Shown one piece after another: positions 19,581-28,837 of a stretch of DNA of 64,000 nt (within the stretch, counting starts at the first letter, position 1; every line of letters begins with the position of its first letter). Made by a program: the position numbers and the translations under genes. The notes beneath the pieces are model-generated. The model saw only the letters and a program-made list of their open reading frames with translations, ran no database searches and was not told the origin of the DNA. Source of the DNA: Mycolicibacterium hassiacum DSM 44199 (GTDB lineage Bacteria; Actinomycetota; Actinomycetes; Mycobacteriales; Mycobacteriaceae); assembly GCF_900603025.1 (NCBI RefSeq), contig NZ_LR026975.1, forward strand, positions 558,001 through 622,000, written 5' to 3'.

Positions 19581-20996
19581 ATGGCGAGGGTGACTCGGCT
19601 GTCGGCGGCCGACGCGTCGTTCTTCCATCTGGAGAACACCGCGACGCCGATGTACGTCGGGTCGCTGGCCATCCTGCGCCGGCCACGCAACGGGTTGAGC
19701 TACGAAACCCTGCTGGCCACCGTGGAGCAGCGGCTGCCCCAGATCCCGCGCTATCGGCAGAAGGTGCGTGAGGTCACGCTGGGTCTCGCCCGCCCGGTGT
19801 GGGTCGACGACCCCGACTTCGACATCACCTACCATGTGCGCCGTTCGGCGCTGCCGTCGCCGGGCAGCGACGCCCAACTGCACGACCTGATCGCCCGGCT
19901 GGGATCGCGGCCGCTGGACAGGTCGCGCCCGCTGTGGGAGATGTACCTGATCGAAGGGCTGGCCCGGAACCGGCTGGCCCTCTACACCAAATCGCATCAG
20001 GCACTGGTCAACGGCATGAGCGCGGTGGAGATCGGGCATGTGATCGCCGACCGCACCGCCAAGCCGCCGGAGTTCGGGGAGGACATCTGGATCCCGGCCC
20101 GCGAGCCCACCGACCGGCAACTGGTTCTCGGCGCCATCGGTGAATGGCTCACCCGTCCGGCCGAACAGTTCGGCGCGCTGCGCTCGGCCGTCACCGACAT
20201 CGCCAGCAACGCCGGCCGGCTGGCCCAAGTCGGCTACCGGGTGGTCGACGTGGCCCGCACCGTGGCGCGCGGCACCGCCCCCAGCAGCCCGTTGAACAAG
20301 ACCGTGTCGCGCAACCGCCGCTTCACCGTGGCCAGCGGCCGGCTCGACGACTACCGGCTGGTGCGCAACCGCTACGACTGCGACGTCAACGACGTGGTGC
20401 TCGCGGTGATCGCCGGCGCGCTGCGCAACTGGTTGCTCTCGCGCGGTGAACCGGTGACCGCGACGAGCACCATCCGCGCCATGGCGCCGATGTCGGTGTA
20501 CCCCGACGCCGATCTGGAGACCGCCGGGCCGGGTCAGGCGGTGAGCGAGGTGACACCGTTCCTGATCGATCTGCCGGTCGGGGAAGGCAATCCGGTGGTG
20601 CGACTGTCGCAGATCGCCCACGCCACCGAGACCGCGTCGACCCTGCGCAGCCGCGTCGACGCCCGCACCATCGTCACGCTCTCCGGGTTCGCGCCGCCGA
20701 CGTTGCACGCCATGGGAATTCGGGTGGCGACCACGTTCCCACCGCGCCAGTTCAACCTGCTGATCACCAATGTGCCCGGGGCACAGAAACAGATGTACAT
20801 CGCCGGCGCCAAACTGCTGGAGAGCTACGCGGTCCCGCCGCTGCTGCACAACCAGGCGCTCGCCATCGGAGTGACCTCCTACAACGGCATGGTCTACTAC
20901 GGCATCAACGCCGACCGCGAGGCGATGAGCGACGTCGAGGAGATGCCCGTTCTGCTGCGCGAATCGCTGGAGGAACTGCTCGACGCGGCCCGGTAG
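19581..20996 (+). CDS. tgs3: Wax ester synthase/diacylglycerol acyltransferase homologue (Tgs3-type)
   Basis: WS/DGAT enzymes transfer acyl groups from acyl-CoA to diacylglycerol or alcohols for storage lipid synthesis. The 471-residue protein has family segments ASFFHLENTATPMYVGSL and QIPRYRQKVREV, and C-terminal PFLIDLPVGEGNPVVRLSQ and NLLITNVPGAQ. The active-site HHxxxDG motif is altered to SHQALVNG near residue 140. My recollection of M. tuberculosis Rv3234c has the same change, so this looks like an established variant with weak or different activity. ATG 19581 is preceded by GAGGAGAG, which decides the start against the longer frame from 19506. Confidence 0.92.
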   Translation: MARVTRLSAADASFFHLENTATPMYVGSLAILRRPRNGLSYETLLATVEQRLPQIPRYRQKVREVTLGLARPVWVDDPDFDITYHVRRSALPSPGSDAQLHDLIARLGSRPLDRSRPLWEMYLIEGLARNRLALYTKSHQALVNGMSAVEIGHVIADRTAKPPEFGEDIWIPAREPTDRQLVLGAIGEWLTRPAEQFGALRSAVTDIASNAGRLAQVGYRVVDVARTVARGTAPSSPLNKTVSRNRRFTVASGRLDDYRLVRNRYDCDVNDVVLAVIAGALRNWLLSRGEPVTATSTIRAMAPMSVYPDADLETAGPGQAVSEVTPFLIDLPVGEGNPVVRLSQIAHATETASTLRSRVDARTIVTLSGFAPPTLHAMGIRVATTFPPRQFNLLITNVPGAQKQMYIAGAKLLESYAVPPLLHNQALAIGVTSYNGMVYYGINADREAMSDVEEMPVLLRESLEELLDAAR

Positions 20997-21078
20997 CAGG
21001 AACCGGATGCGCGTTCTTCCGGGGTTCTTCCGGCCCGATATTTGACCTTGACCGCGGTTTCGGTTCGAATGGGACCCG

Positions 21079-22806
21079 ATGCCCGGCACCGAGGAAACCG
21101 AAGCGGGTCGGTACGCCGGGGCCGCTCTCGAGGGCCCAACCGACGAGGTCGTACCGCACCCAGTGCTTGACGTACCCGTCAAACCCAAGGCGTTCACCGC
21201 GTCGCGCGGCGTGGACTGGGTGGTATTCGGGGTGACCGCGGTCATCGCGTTGGCGTTCCTGGGGTGGGGATTCGTCAACACCGCGTCGCTGGCGTCGGTC
21301 TCGCAGGATGCGCTGGCGTGGGTGATGGACAACACCGGCTGGTTGTTCGTCCTCACCGCCTCCGGATTCGTGGTTTTCGTGCTGTATCTGGCGCTCGGTC
21401 GGTACGGCGGAATCCCGCTCGGGCGCGACGACGAGGAGCCCGAATTCCGCGGAGCGTCGTGGATCGCGATGATGTTCTCCGCCGGCATGGGTATCGGGCT
21501 GATGTTTTTCGGTGTCGCCGAACCGCTTTCGCATTTCGTCACCCCGCCGCCGGGCACCGGGGCGCCGGGCAACGACGAGGCGTTGCAGACGGCGATGGCC
21601 ACCACGCTGTTCCACTGGACGCTGCATCCGTGGGCGATCTACGCGGTGGTGGGCCTGGCGATTGCCTACGGCGTGTATCGCAAAGGCCGGCTGCAACTGA
21701 TCAGCGCCGCTTTCGAACCACTGCTGGGCGAGCGGGCGAACGGCCCGTGCGGCAAGGTCATCGACATGATGGCGATCTTCGCCACACTCTTCGGTTCGGC
21801 CGCCTCACTGGGGCTGGGCACGTTGCAGATCCGCAGTGGCCTGCGCATCGTCGGTGGCATCGGCGAAGTCGGCAACACCCTGCTCATCGGAATCATCACG
21901 GTGCTGACGGTGGCCTTCGTGCTGTCGGCGGTCTCCGGTGTCGCACGAGGGATCCAGTGGCTGTCCAACATCAACATGGTGCTGGCGCTGCTGCTCGCAG
22001 TGTTCGTATTCGTAGTCGGCCCAACGGTTCTCATCCTCAACCTGATTCCGACGTCGTTGGGGAGCTACATCGGCGACCTGGCGATGATGTCGTCGCGGAC
22101 CGGCGCCGAGGGGGCCGACGTCGACGCCTGGCTGCAGCAGTGGACGGTGTTCTACTGGGCGTGGTGGGTGTCGTGGACACCGTTCGTCGGGATGTTCATC
22201 GCCCGGATTTCCCGCGGCCGCACCATTCGGCAGTTCGTCGGAGGCGTGCTGCTGGTGCCCAGCCTGGTGTCGCTGGTGTGGTTCGCGGTGTTCGGCGGTG
22301 CCGCCATCGATGCGCAGCGCGGGGGAGTCGACCTCGCCGGGGAGGACAGCGTCGAGGCCCAACTGTTCGGATTGCTCGACACCCTCCCGGCGGCGACGGT
22401 GGCCGGCGTCATCGTCATGGTGCTGGTGGCGATCTTCTTCGTGTCGGGCGCCGACGCCGCCTCGGTGGTGATGGGCTCGCTGTCCGAACGCGGCACCATC
22501 AAACCCGGGCGCGGCACCGTGATCTTCTGGGGCGCAGCGACCGGGGCGGTCGCTGCGGTGATGCTGCTGGTCGGCGGTGCCGATGCGCTCAACGGCCTGC
22601 AGACGATCACCATCCTCGCCGCGGTGCCGTTCCTGTTCGTGATGGTCGGCCTCGCCGCCGCGCTGGTCAAAGACCTGCGCAACGACCCGAAGATCGTGCG
22701 GCGCGAATACGCCGAGGAGGCGGTCGACACGGCCGTGGTCACCGGGGTCATCCAGCACGGCGACGACTTCGTGATCGCCGTGGAGAAGGATCCGGCGAAG
22801 CAGTGA
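21079..22806 (+). CDS. BCCT-family betaine/carnitine/choline transporter
   Basis: This is a sodium- or proton-coupled importer of compatible solutes such as glycine betaine. The 575-residue protein has about 12 transmembrane segments, the glycine-rich stretch MMFSAGMGIGLMFFGVAEP (TM3 region) and the BCCT signature FYWAWWVSWTPFVGMFIARI with SRGRTIR after it. The acidic N-terminus and a charged C-terminal tail could sense osmotic strength, as in BetP. It stands between tgs3 and the Rv3231c homologue, where M. tuberculosis has other genes (Rv3233c and ppk2), so it is a lineage-specific insertion or replacement. Confidence 0.93.
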   Translation: MPGTEETEAGRYAGAALEGPTDEVVPHPVLDVPVKPKAFTASRGVDWVVFGVTAVIALAFLGWGFVNTASLASVSQDALAWVMDNTGWLFVLTASGFVVFVLYLALGRYGGIPLGRDDEEPEFRGASWIAMMFSAGMGIGLMFFGVAEPLSHFVTPPPGTGAPGNDEALQTAMATTLFHWTLHPWAIYAVVGLAIAYGVYRKGRLQLISAAFEPLLGERANGPCGKVIDMMAIFATLFGSAASLGLGTLQIRSGLRIVGGIGEVGNTLLIGIITVLTVAFVLSAVSGVARGIQWLSNINMVLALLLAVFVFVVGPTVLILNLIPTSLGSYIGDLAMMSSRTGAEGADVDAWLQQWTVFYWAWWVSWTPFVGMFIARISRGRTIRQFVGGVLLVPSLVSLVWFAVFGGAAIDAQRGGVDLAGEDSVEAQLFGLLDTLPAATVAGVIVMVLVAIFFVSGADAASVVMGSLSERGTIKPGRGTVIFWGAATGAVAAVMLLVGGADALNGLQTITILAAVPFLFVMVGLAAALVKDLRNDPKIVRREYAEEAVDTAVVTGVIQHGDDFVIAVEKDPAKQ

Positions 22807-22851
22807 AACGGCTGCACCGTGGGCCGGCGCGGCCGCGGGTACCCTCGCTGC

Positions 22852-23349
22852 GTGCGTGTCTACATCCCGGCGACCCTGGCCATGCTGCAGCAGTTCGTCG
22901 GCGACGGTGAACTGCACGCCCGCAACGGCACCGCGTTCGCGGTGACGCCGACGCTGCGCGAGTCCTACGCCGAAGGCGACGACGAGGAGCTGGCCGAGGT
23001 CGCATTGCGCGAGGCGGCGCTGGCCTCGCTGCGGCTGCTCGCCGGCGAGGGCACCTCGGACCTGCCGCCGCGGCGGGCGGTGGTGTCGGCCGAGGTCGAT
23101 CACGCGACGCCGCGACCCGACCTCGACGACGCCGTGGTGCGGCTGGGCGGGCCGGTGGCCATGAAGGATGTGGTGGCCGTCTACGTCGACAACGCCGACG
23201 CCGAGGCCGCGGTGCTCGCCGCCATCGAGGTGATCGATGAGGCCGACCTCGGTGACGAGGATGCCGAACTCACCGTCGGCGATGCTCAGGACCACGATCT
23301 GGCCTGGTATGCGACCCAGGAACTGCCGTTTCTGCTCGAACTTCTTTGA
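22852..23349 (+). CDS. Conserved hypothetical protein (Rv3231c-type)
   Basis: This 165-residue cytosolic protein begins MRVYIPATLAMLQQFVGDGE and belongs to a conserved actinobacterial family of unknown function. It is rich in acidic residues and ends AWYATQELPFLLELL. No catalytic motif is apparent. GTG at 22852 reproduces the family start. It sits 45 bases upstream of the ferredoxin reductase gene, as in M. tuberculosis, but the operator-like repeats between them suggest that the downstream gene has its own promoter. Confidence 0.85.
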   Translation: MRVYIPATLAMLQQFVGDGELHARNGTAFAVTPTLRESYAEGDDEELAEVALREAALASLRLLAGEGTSDLPPRRAVVSAEVDHATPRPDLDDAVVRLGGPVAMKDVVAVYVDNADAEAAVLAAIEVIDEADLGDEDAELTVGDAQDHDLAWYATQELPFLLELL

Positions 23350-23367
23350 CGAACGATTGGGTACGGG

Positions 23368-23395
23368 ACCGTAGGTTACGGTACCGTAGGTTACG
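23368..23395. promoter_or_regulatory. Operator-like repeats upstream of the ferredoxin reductase gene
   Basis: ACCGTAGGTTACG occurs twice (23368-23380 and 23383-23395), and a perfect palindrome TACGGTACCGTA lies between them (23377-23388). The same 13-mer GTAGGTTACGGTA recurs upstream of desA3. The second copy ends on the GTG start codon. A TetR-type regulator of desaturation is a reasonable guess; none is encoded next to it. Confidence 0.7.
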
Positions 23396-24540
23396 TGGCC
23401 AAGAACGAGGTCAAGTATTCGGTCCGGGTGGCCGATACGGTACGACCCACCATCGCCGGCGCAGACAAGCATCCCGGTTGGCATGCCCTACGCCGAGTCG
23501 TCTCGCGGATAACCACTCCGCTGCTGCCCGACGACTACCTCAAACTCATCAACCCGCTGTGGACCGCGCGCGAGCTGCGCGGCCGGATCGTCGAGGTGCG
23601 GCGCGAAACCGTCGACTCGGCGACCCTGGTGATCAAGCCCGGATGGGGCTTCTCCTTCGACTACCAGCCGGGCCAGTACATCGGCATCGGGTTGTTCGTC
23701 GACGGCCGGTGGCGCTGGCGGTCCTATTCGCTGACCTCCAGCCCGCTCACCTCCCGGCGGAACAAGACCATCACGATCACCGTCAAGGCGATGCCGGAGG
23801 GATTCCTGTCGACACACCTGGTCGGCGGGGTGAAACCCGGTACGGTCGTGCGACTGGCCGCGCCGCAGGGCAACTTCGTGCTGCCCGATCCGGCGCCGGC
23901 CAAGGTGCTGTTCGTCACCGGCGGCTCGGGCATCACCCCGGTGATGTCGATGCTGCGCACCCTGGCGCGCCGCGACCAGGTCACCGACATCGTCCACCTG
24001 CACTCCGCGCCGACACACTCCGACGTGCTGTTCGCCGATGAGCTGACCGACTTCGCGAACCGCTACGACGGTTACAAACTGCAGCTGCGAGCGACCCGCA
24101 CCGAGGGGCGCTTCGATCTGGCGAACGGACTGGACGCGATCGTGCCGGACTGGCGCGAGCGGCAGACCTGGGCCTGCGGGCCGGCGGGGATGCTCGACAC
24201 CGTCGAGCGTGTGTGGTCGGCGGCCGGGTTCGGCGATCGGCTGCACCTCGAGCGGTTCGCGCTGGCCAAGACCGCCGGTCACGGGCAGGGTGGCAAGGTT
24301 GAATTCGCGCGCAGCGGGAAATCCATCACCGTGGACGGCGCGACGCCGCTGCTGGAGGCCGGCGAGAGGGCCGGGGTGCGGATGCCCTTCGGCTGCCGGA
24401 TGGGGATCTGCCAGTCCTGTGTGGTGGGCCTGGTCGACGGTTATGTGCGCGACCTGCGTACCGGTGCCGAACACGAACCCGGCACGCGCATACAGACCTG
24501 CATTTCCGCAGCTTCAGGCGATTGTGAGTTGGATGTCTGA
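23395..24540 (+). CDS. Ferredoxin-type oxidoreductase, electron donor to DesA3 (Rv3230c-type)
   Basis: It passes electrons from NADPH through FAD and a 2Fe-2S centre to the membrane stearoyl-CoA desaturase DesA3. The 381-residue protein has an FAD-binding domain (RSYSLTSSP near 115), an NAD(P)-binding domain ([15 protein letters not shown] near 180, ACGPAGML near 262) and a C-terminal plant-type ferredoxin domain with Cys334, 339, 342 and 369 (CRMGICQSC...C). All cofactor motifs are present. The GTG at 23395 starts within the operator-like repeat. It is 78 bases upstream of desA3, which has the same motif in its leader. Confidence 0.94.
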   Translation: MAKNEVKYSVRVADTVRPTIAGADKHPGWHALRRVVSRITTPLLPDDYLKLINPLWTARELRGRIVEVRRETVDSATLVIKPGWGFSFDYQPGQYIGIGLFVDGRWRWRSYSLTSSPLTSRRNKTITITVKAMPEGFLSTHLVGGVKPGTVVRLAAPQGNFVLPDPAPAKVLFVTGGSGITPVMSMLRTLARRDQVTDIVHLHSAPTHSDVLFADELTDFANRYDGYKLQLRATRTEGRFDLANGLDAIVPDWRERQTWACGPAGMLDTVERVWSAAGFGDRLHLERFALAKTAGHGQGGKVEFARSGKSITVDGATPLLEAGERAGVRMPFGCRMGICQSCVVGLVDGYVRDLRTGAEHEPGTRIQTCISAASGDCELDV

Positions 24541-24553
24541 CATTTACCCGCTG

Positions 24554-24584
24554 GTAACCTACGGTGAAGTAGGTTACGGTAACG
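24554..24584. promoter_or_regulatory. Inverted-repeat operator upstream of desA3
   Basis: GTAACCTAC (24554-24562) and GTAGGTTAC (24569-24577) form a perfect 9-bp inverted repeat with a 6-base spacer, followed by GTTACGGTAAC (24574-24584). It shares GTAGGTTACGGTA with the site before the reductase gene, so both genes probably respond to one repressor. Confidence 0.75.
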
Positions 24585-24618
24585 TAAGTCGACGAGAGAA
24601 CAAGAGAGGAGGCTGACG

Positions 24619-25890
24619 ATGGCGATCACTGATGTCCCGGCATTCGCGCATCTGACCGAAGCCGACATTGAGAGCCTGGCGGTCGAACTCGACACGATCC
24701 GGCAGGACATCGAGGACTCGCTCGGTGAGCGCGACGCCCGCTATATCCGCCGTACCATCGCCGCGCAGCGTGCTCTCGAGGTCTCCGGTCGACTGATCCT
24801 GGCCGCGAGTTCCAAGCGTTCGGCGTTCTGGGCGGGCACCGCGTCGCTGGCGCTGGCCAAGATCATCGAGAACATGGAGATCGGCCATAACGTCATGCAT
24901 GGCCAGTGGGATTGGATGAACGATCCCGAGATTCACTCGTCGACCTGGGAATGGGACATGACGGGGGCGGCCAAGCACTGGCGGTTCACCCACAACTTCA
25001 TGCACCACAAGTACACCAACATCCTGGGCATGGACGACGATGTGGGCTACGGACTGCTGCGCGTGACGCGCGACCAGAAGTGGAAGCCGCACAACCTGTT
25101 CAACCTGGTCTACAACACCGTGCTCGCCGTCCTGTTCGAGTGGGGTGTGGCCATGCAGCACCTGGAGATCGGAAAGATCTTCCGGGGTCGCGACAACCGC
25201 GAGGCCACCATGGTGCGTCTGCGCGAGTTCGGGGCCAAGGCGAGCCAGCAGGTGTTCAAGGACTATGTGGCCTACCCCGCCCTGACGTCGCTGTCGCCGT
25301 GGGCGTCGTTCAAGTCGACGCTCAAGGCCAACGTGCTGGCCAACATCATTCGCAACCTGTGGTCGAACGCGGTGATCTTCTGCGGTCATTTCCCTGACGG
25401 CGCAGAGAAATTCACCAAGACCGACATGGTCGGCGAGACCAAGGGGCACTGGTACCTGCGCCAGATGCTCGGCAGCGCGAACTTCAACAACGGTCCGATC
25501 CTGCGGTTCCTGAGCGGCAACCTGTGCCATCAGATCGAGCATCACCTGTATCCGGACCTGCCGAGCAATCGGCTGCATGAGGTATCGATCCGGGTGCGTG
25601 AGGTCTGCGACAAGTACGACCTGCCCTACACCACCGGGCCGTTCTTGGTGCAGTACCTCAAGACCTGGCGGACGATCGCCAAGCTGTCGCTGCCCGACAA
25701 GTTCCTCAAGGCCACCGCCGACGACGCGCCGGAGACCCACAGCGAGCGGATGTTCGCCGAGCTCGAGCCGGCGGAGCGCCGGGGGTTGCGTTCGGCGATG
25801 GCCGCGGCACGGGAACGCCGGCGGGAGCGGCGGGCGGTCCGCAAGGAGAAGCGGGCGGCGCGTCGTGAGAGGCGCGCCCTCGCCGCCTAG
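24619..25890 (+). CDS. desA3: Acyl-CoA delta-9 (stearoyl-CoA) desaturase DesA3
   Basis: This integral membrane di-iron desaturase makes oleoyl-CoA for phospholipids and triacylglycerol. The 423-residue protein has all three His boxes: HNVMH (90-94), HNFMHH (125-130) and HQIEHH (304-309). The C-terminal 45 residues are very basic (RERRRERRAVRKEKRAARRE). The ATG at 24619 is preceded by AGAGGAGG. It forms a two-gene system with the upstream reductase and probably shares its control. A strong hairpin follows its stop. Confidence 0.96.
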   Translation: MAITDVPAFAHLTEADIESLAVELDTIRQDIEDSLGERDARYIRRTIAAQRALEVSGRLILAASSKRSAFWAGTASLALAKIIENMEIGHNVMHGQWDWMNDPEIHSSTWEWDMTGAAKHWRFTHNFMHHKYTNILGMDDDVGYGLLRVTRDQKWKPHNLFNLVYNTVLAVLFEWGVAMQHLEIGKIFRGRDNREATMVRLREFGAKASQQVFKDYVAYPALTSLSPWASFKSTLKANVLANIIRNLWSNAVIFCGHFPDGAEKFTKTDMVGETKGHWYLRQMLGSANFNNGPILRFLSGNLCHQIEHHLYPDLPSNRLHEVSIRVREVCDKYDLPYTTGPFLVQYLKTWRTIAKLSLPDKFLKATADDAPETHSERMFAELEPAERRGLRSAMAAARERRRERRAVRKEKRAARRERRALAA

Positions 25891-25948
25891 TCGCTACGAG
25901 GAGCCTACGAGCGGTGTGTCCGCGCACGACAACGCCGTGAGAACTCAC

Positions 25949-25990
25949 CACTTCGCGCACGTTCGATCGGCATCGAGCGTGCGCGAAGTG
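25949..25990. terminator. Bidirectional hairpin terminator between desA3 and the MarR gene
   Basis: A perfect 13-bp inverted repeat, CACTTCGCGCACG with CGTGCGCGAAGTG, continues inward to make a stem of about 19 bp (one G-T pair) with a CGGC loop. There is no U tract on either side, as is common in mycobacteria. It lies between convergent genes. Confidence 0.85.
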
Positions 25991-26015
25991 CATTTCGGGG
26001 CCGATGTCCCCGGTG

Positions 26016-26489
26016 TCAGGCGCTGTGCCGGGCCGGGGGTCCGCCCGGCCAGAATGCCGCCACCTGATCGGTGAGCTCACGCATCGCCGGAATCGCATTC
26101 ATCAGCGCGGCAACGCTTTCCGGTGACAGTGGGGCCAGAGCAGCCGAAACCGTTCCGAGCACGGCCTCTTCGATGGCCTCCCGCTCGGCGAGGGCCCGCG
26201 GGGTGGGCCGCAGCACGGTGATGCGCCGGTCCTGTTCGTGCTGATGCTTGTCGACCAGGCCCCGCTCCACCAAGGCCCGCACGGCAGCGCTGACGTTGCT
26301 CGACTGCATGGAGACCGACGCGGCCACGTCCGAGACGCAGCAGCCGGGCGCGTCCATGATGGCGCGCAGCACGGCCAACTCGGAGGACGGCAACGGTTCG
26401 ACGCCGGCCTTGGCCGGGCCGAGGCGGGCGATGCGCCAGGCCAGCCCGTGCAGCACCGCCGCGAGTTCACGCACCGAGGTGTCGTCCAT
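26016..26489 (-). CDS. MarR-family transcriptional regulator
   Basis: This 157-residue winged-helix regulator probably represses the divergent drug exporter. The DNA-binding region reads CVSDVAASVSMQSSNVSAAVRALVERG with the wing in KHQHEQDRRITVLRPT (residues 55-105), flanked by dimerisation helices. It is divergent from the MFS gene with a 105-base gap holding an AT-rich imperfect inverted repeat. ATG at 26489 or GTG at 26492 may be the start. A MarR/exporter pair is classic, but the ligand cannot be told from sequence. This pair is absent from the M. tuberculosis locus as I recall it. Confidence 0.9.
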   Translation of the reverse strand: MDDTSVRELAAVLHGLAWRIARLGPAKAGVEPLPSSELAVLRAIMDAPGCCVSDVAASVSMQSSNVSAAVRALVERGLVDKHQHEQDRRITVLRPTPRALAEREAIEEAVLGTVSAALAPLSPESVAALMNAIPAMRELTDQVAAFWPGGPPARHSA

Positions 26490-26511
26490 CACACCAGCTT
26501 ATATATGAGGC

Positions 26512-26534
26512 AATATGTATTGCAAAATACGTAT
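26512..26534. promoter_or_regulatory. Possible MarR operator
   Basis: The AT-rich stretch contains GTATT (26517-26521) and AATAC (26526-26530) as an inverted pair around GCAA, in otherwise GC-rich DNA between divergent genes. The assignment rests on position and symmetry only. Confidence 0.4.
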
Positions 26535-26594
26535 GCACTCATAATTGCTTTCGCTCATTCCTGCGCTCCCGCAGGCCGATCGTCATAGGACCGC

Positions 26595-27851
26595 ATGCCT
26601 CCGGACACCCACTGGCGGGCCGCTACGCCCGCTGCCCTGTTGATCCCCGTGCTCGCCCTGCTCAACGCGGTCACGCCGTTGTCGATCGACATGTACCTGT
26701 CGGCGTTCCCGCAGATGGCGACGGAGTTCGATACCACCCCCTCGGCGGTCCAGCTCACCATGACCACGTTCCCGGTCGGGCTTGCCGCCGGTCAGTTGGT
26801 GATCGGGCCGCTGTCGGACCGCTACGGCCGGCGTCGCCCGCTGATCATCGGCACCGTCGCCTGCCTGCTGGCCAGCGCGCTGTGCATCGTCGCACCGTCC
26901 ATCGGAGCGCTGATCGGGTTGCGCTTCGTGCAGGGGTTCACCGGAGCGGCCGGCGTGGTGATCTCCCGGGCGATCATCGCCGACGTCGCGCGCGGCAGCA
27001 GCGCGGCCCGGTTGTTCGCGGTGATGATGCTCATCTCCGTCGCGGCACCCGTCATCGGGCCGGTCCTCGGCGGGCTGATCGTCAGCGATCTCGGCTGGCG
27101 CGCGGTGTTCGCGGCGCTGGCGTTGATCAACCTGCTCATGGTGATCGGCGTGCTGATCGGCGCGCCGGAATCCCTGCCGGTCGATCAGCGCCGGCCGAGC
27201 GGATTCAAGGCGCTGGCCGCCAGCACGGCCAGCGTGCTGCGCAATCGTCACTACCTCGGCTACACCTTGACCGTGGCGCTGGTGGCGGGCGCGATGTTCG
27301 CCTACATCGCCGCGTCACCGTTCGTGCTGCAGAACATCATCGGGCTCGGCCCGCGGGCCTACGCATTCACCTTCGGCGCCTGCGCACTGGCCATCGCCGC
27401 GGGCAGCATGGGCTCCGCGCGGATCGTCGGCCGGTTCGGACCCCGCCGGGTGCTGATGGGCGGCGTGCTGGCGGCGGTGGTGATCGCGGCTCTGCAGTTG
27501 CTCAATGTGACGATCGGCGGTGTCACGCCCGGGGTCACCATCGCGTTGATGGCATGCTTTCTGGCGGCCCTCGGATTCGTGTACGCGAACGCCACCAGCC
27601 TGGCCGTCACCGAGGTGGCCTACGCGGCCGGGACGGGGTCGGCGGTGTTGGGATTTCTGCAGTACGGGGCGGGCGCGATCACGCCACCGCTGGTCGGGCT
27701 GGCCGGCAGTGCCAGCGCGGTGCCGATGGGCGTGGTGATGGCGACCGCCTCCGTTCTCGCCGCGGCCGCGCTGTTCACCCTCACCCGCGGGCACGTGGTG
27801 ACCGACGACCGCGCCGAATCCCGGCCCGCGGTGGCCGAACAGCACGCCTGA
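26595..27851 (+). CDS. Bcr/CflA-family MFS drug exporter
   Basis: This 418-residue, 12-TM proton-driven exporter belongs to the DHA1 Bcr/CflA group. TM1 contains LNAVTPLSIDMYLSAFP, the usual Bcr start. Motif A between TM2 and TM3 is GPLSDRYGRRRPL, and motif C-like glycines occur in APVIGPVLGGLI. Substrates in this family include bicyclomycin and chloramphenicol, but specificity here is not predictable. Control by the divergent MarR protein is likely. Its 3' end converges with rsgA with only 5 bases between. Confidence 0.92.
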   Translation: MPPDTHWRAATPAALLIPVLALLNAVTPLSIDMYLSAFPQMATEFDTTPSAVQLTMTTFPVGLAAGQLVIGPLSDRYGRRRPLIIGTVACLLASALCIVAPSIGALIGLRFVQGFTGAAGVVISRAIIADVARGSSAARLFAVMMLISVAAPVIGPVLGGLIVSDLGWRAVFAALALINLLMVIGVLIGAPESLPVDQRRPSGFKALAASTASVLRNRHYLGYTLTVALVAGAMFAYIAASPFVLQNIIGLGPRAYAFTFGACALAIAAGSMGSARIVGRFGPRRVLMGGVLAAVVIAALQLLNVTIGGVTPGVTIALMACFLAALGFVYANATSLAVTEVAYAAGTGSAVLGFLQYGAGAITPPLVGLAGSASAVPMGVVMATASVLAAAALFTLTRGHVVTDDRAESRPAVAEQHA

Positions 27852-27856
27852 GGTCA

Positions 27857-28837
27857 CTATTCGGCGAGCACGGTCAGCAGCCGGCGGGCGGCCCGGGCCC
27901 GGTTGGCGGCGGTGCCGGTCAACGTGTCCAGCGCACACTCGGGATCGGCCGGCGGGCCGAGATGCCCACAGCCGCGCGGGCAGTCCTTGACGGCCTCGGC
28001 GAGATCGGAGAACGCCAGCACCACATCGTCGGGTTCGATGTGGGCGAGCCCGAACGACCGGATACCCGGGGTGTCGATCACCCACCCGCCGCCGCTGAGC
28101 GGGAACGCGACCGACTGGGTGGAGGTGTGCCGCCCCTTGCCGATCTCGGTCACCTCACCGGTAGCCCGGTCCGCTTCGGGCACAAGGCGATTCACCAACG
28201 TCGACTTGCCCACGCCGGAATGGCCGAGCAGCACGGTCACCTTCCCGGTGAGCAGCGGCGTCAACTCGTCGAGCGGGTCGTCACGCCCGGCGGTGACGAT
28301 CCTCAGATCGAGTCCGTCGAACTCCGCCGCGAACGGTTCGGCCGGCGCCAGGTCGGTCTTGGTCAGGCACAGGATCGGCTCCAGGCCCCCGGCGTAGGCG
28401 GCGATCAGCGCACGCTGCACCAGCCCGACCCGGGGCGGCGGGTCGGCCAGCGCCACCACGATCAGCAGCTGATCGGCGTTGGCCACCACCACCCGTTCCG
28501 TGGGGTCGGTGTCATCTGCGGTGCGCCGCAACACGGTTCGCCGTTCACCGCGACGCACTATGCGGGCCAGGGTGTCCGGTCGGCCGGACACGTCGCCGAC
28601 CAGACCGACCAGATCGCCGACGACGATCGGCGTACGCCCGAGTTCGCGGGCGCGCATCGCGGTGACCCGGCGGTTCGGGTCGCCGCCGAGCGCACACCGC
28701 CAGCGGCCACGGTCGACACCGATGACCATGGCTTCCTGCGCATCGGAGTGGTCGGGGCGGATCTTGGTGCGGGGCCGCGAACCGCGTCCCGGCCGGATCC
28801 GAACATCGGACTCGTCGTAATCGAGCCGCCGACTCAA
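27857..28837 (-). CDS. rsgA: Small-subunit assembly GTPase RsgA
   Basis: This circularly permuted GTPase checks 30S subunit maturation. The 326-residue protein has an N-terminal OB-fold-like region ([20 protein letters not shown]), then G4 TKTD, G1 GHSGVGKST and G3 DTPG in permuted order, and a C-terminal Cys/His zinc cluster ([16 protein letters not shown]). The TTG at 28837 overlaps the aroA TGA (TTGA), giving [16 protein letters not shown], the family N-terminus; the longer open frame upstream is inside aroA. Translational coupling to aroA is likely. Confidence 0.94.
   Translation of the reverse strand: MSRRLDYDESDVRIRPGRGSRPRTKIRPDHSDAQEAMVIGVDRGRWRCALGGDPNRRVTAMRARELGRTPIVVGDLVGLVGDVSGRPDTLARIVRRGERRTVLRRTADDTDPTERVVVANADQLLIVVALADPPPRVGLVQRALIAAYAGGLEPILCLTKTDLAPAEPFAAEFDGLDLRIVTAGRDDPLDELTPLLTGKVTVLLGHSGVGKSTLVNRLVPEADRATGEVTEIGKGRHTSTQSVAFPLSGGGWVIDTPGIRSFGLAHIEPDDVVLAFSDLAEAVKDCPRGCGHLGPPADPECALDTLTGTAANRARAARRLLTVLAE

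Noticed and set aside
19581..20996. tgs3 as a pseudogene because of its altered active-site motif
   Set aside because: The frame is intact and conserved throughout, and the same substitution occurs in the M. tuberculosis homologue as I recall it.
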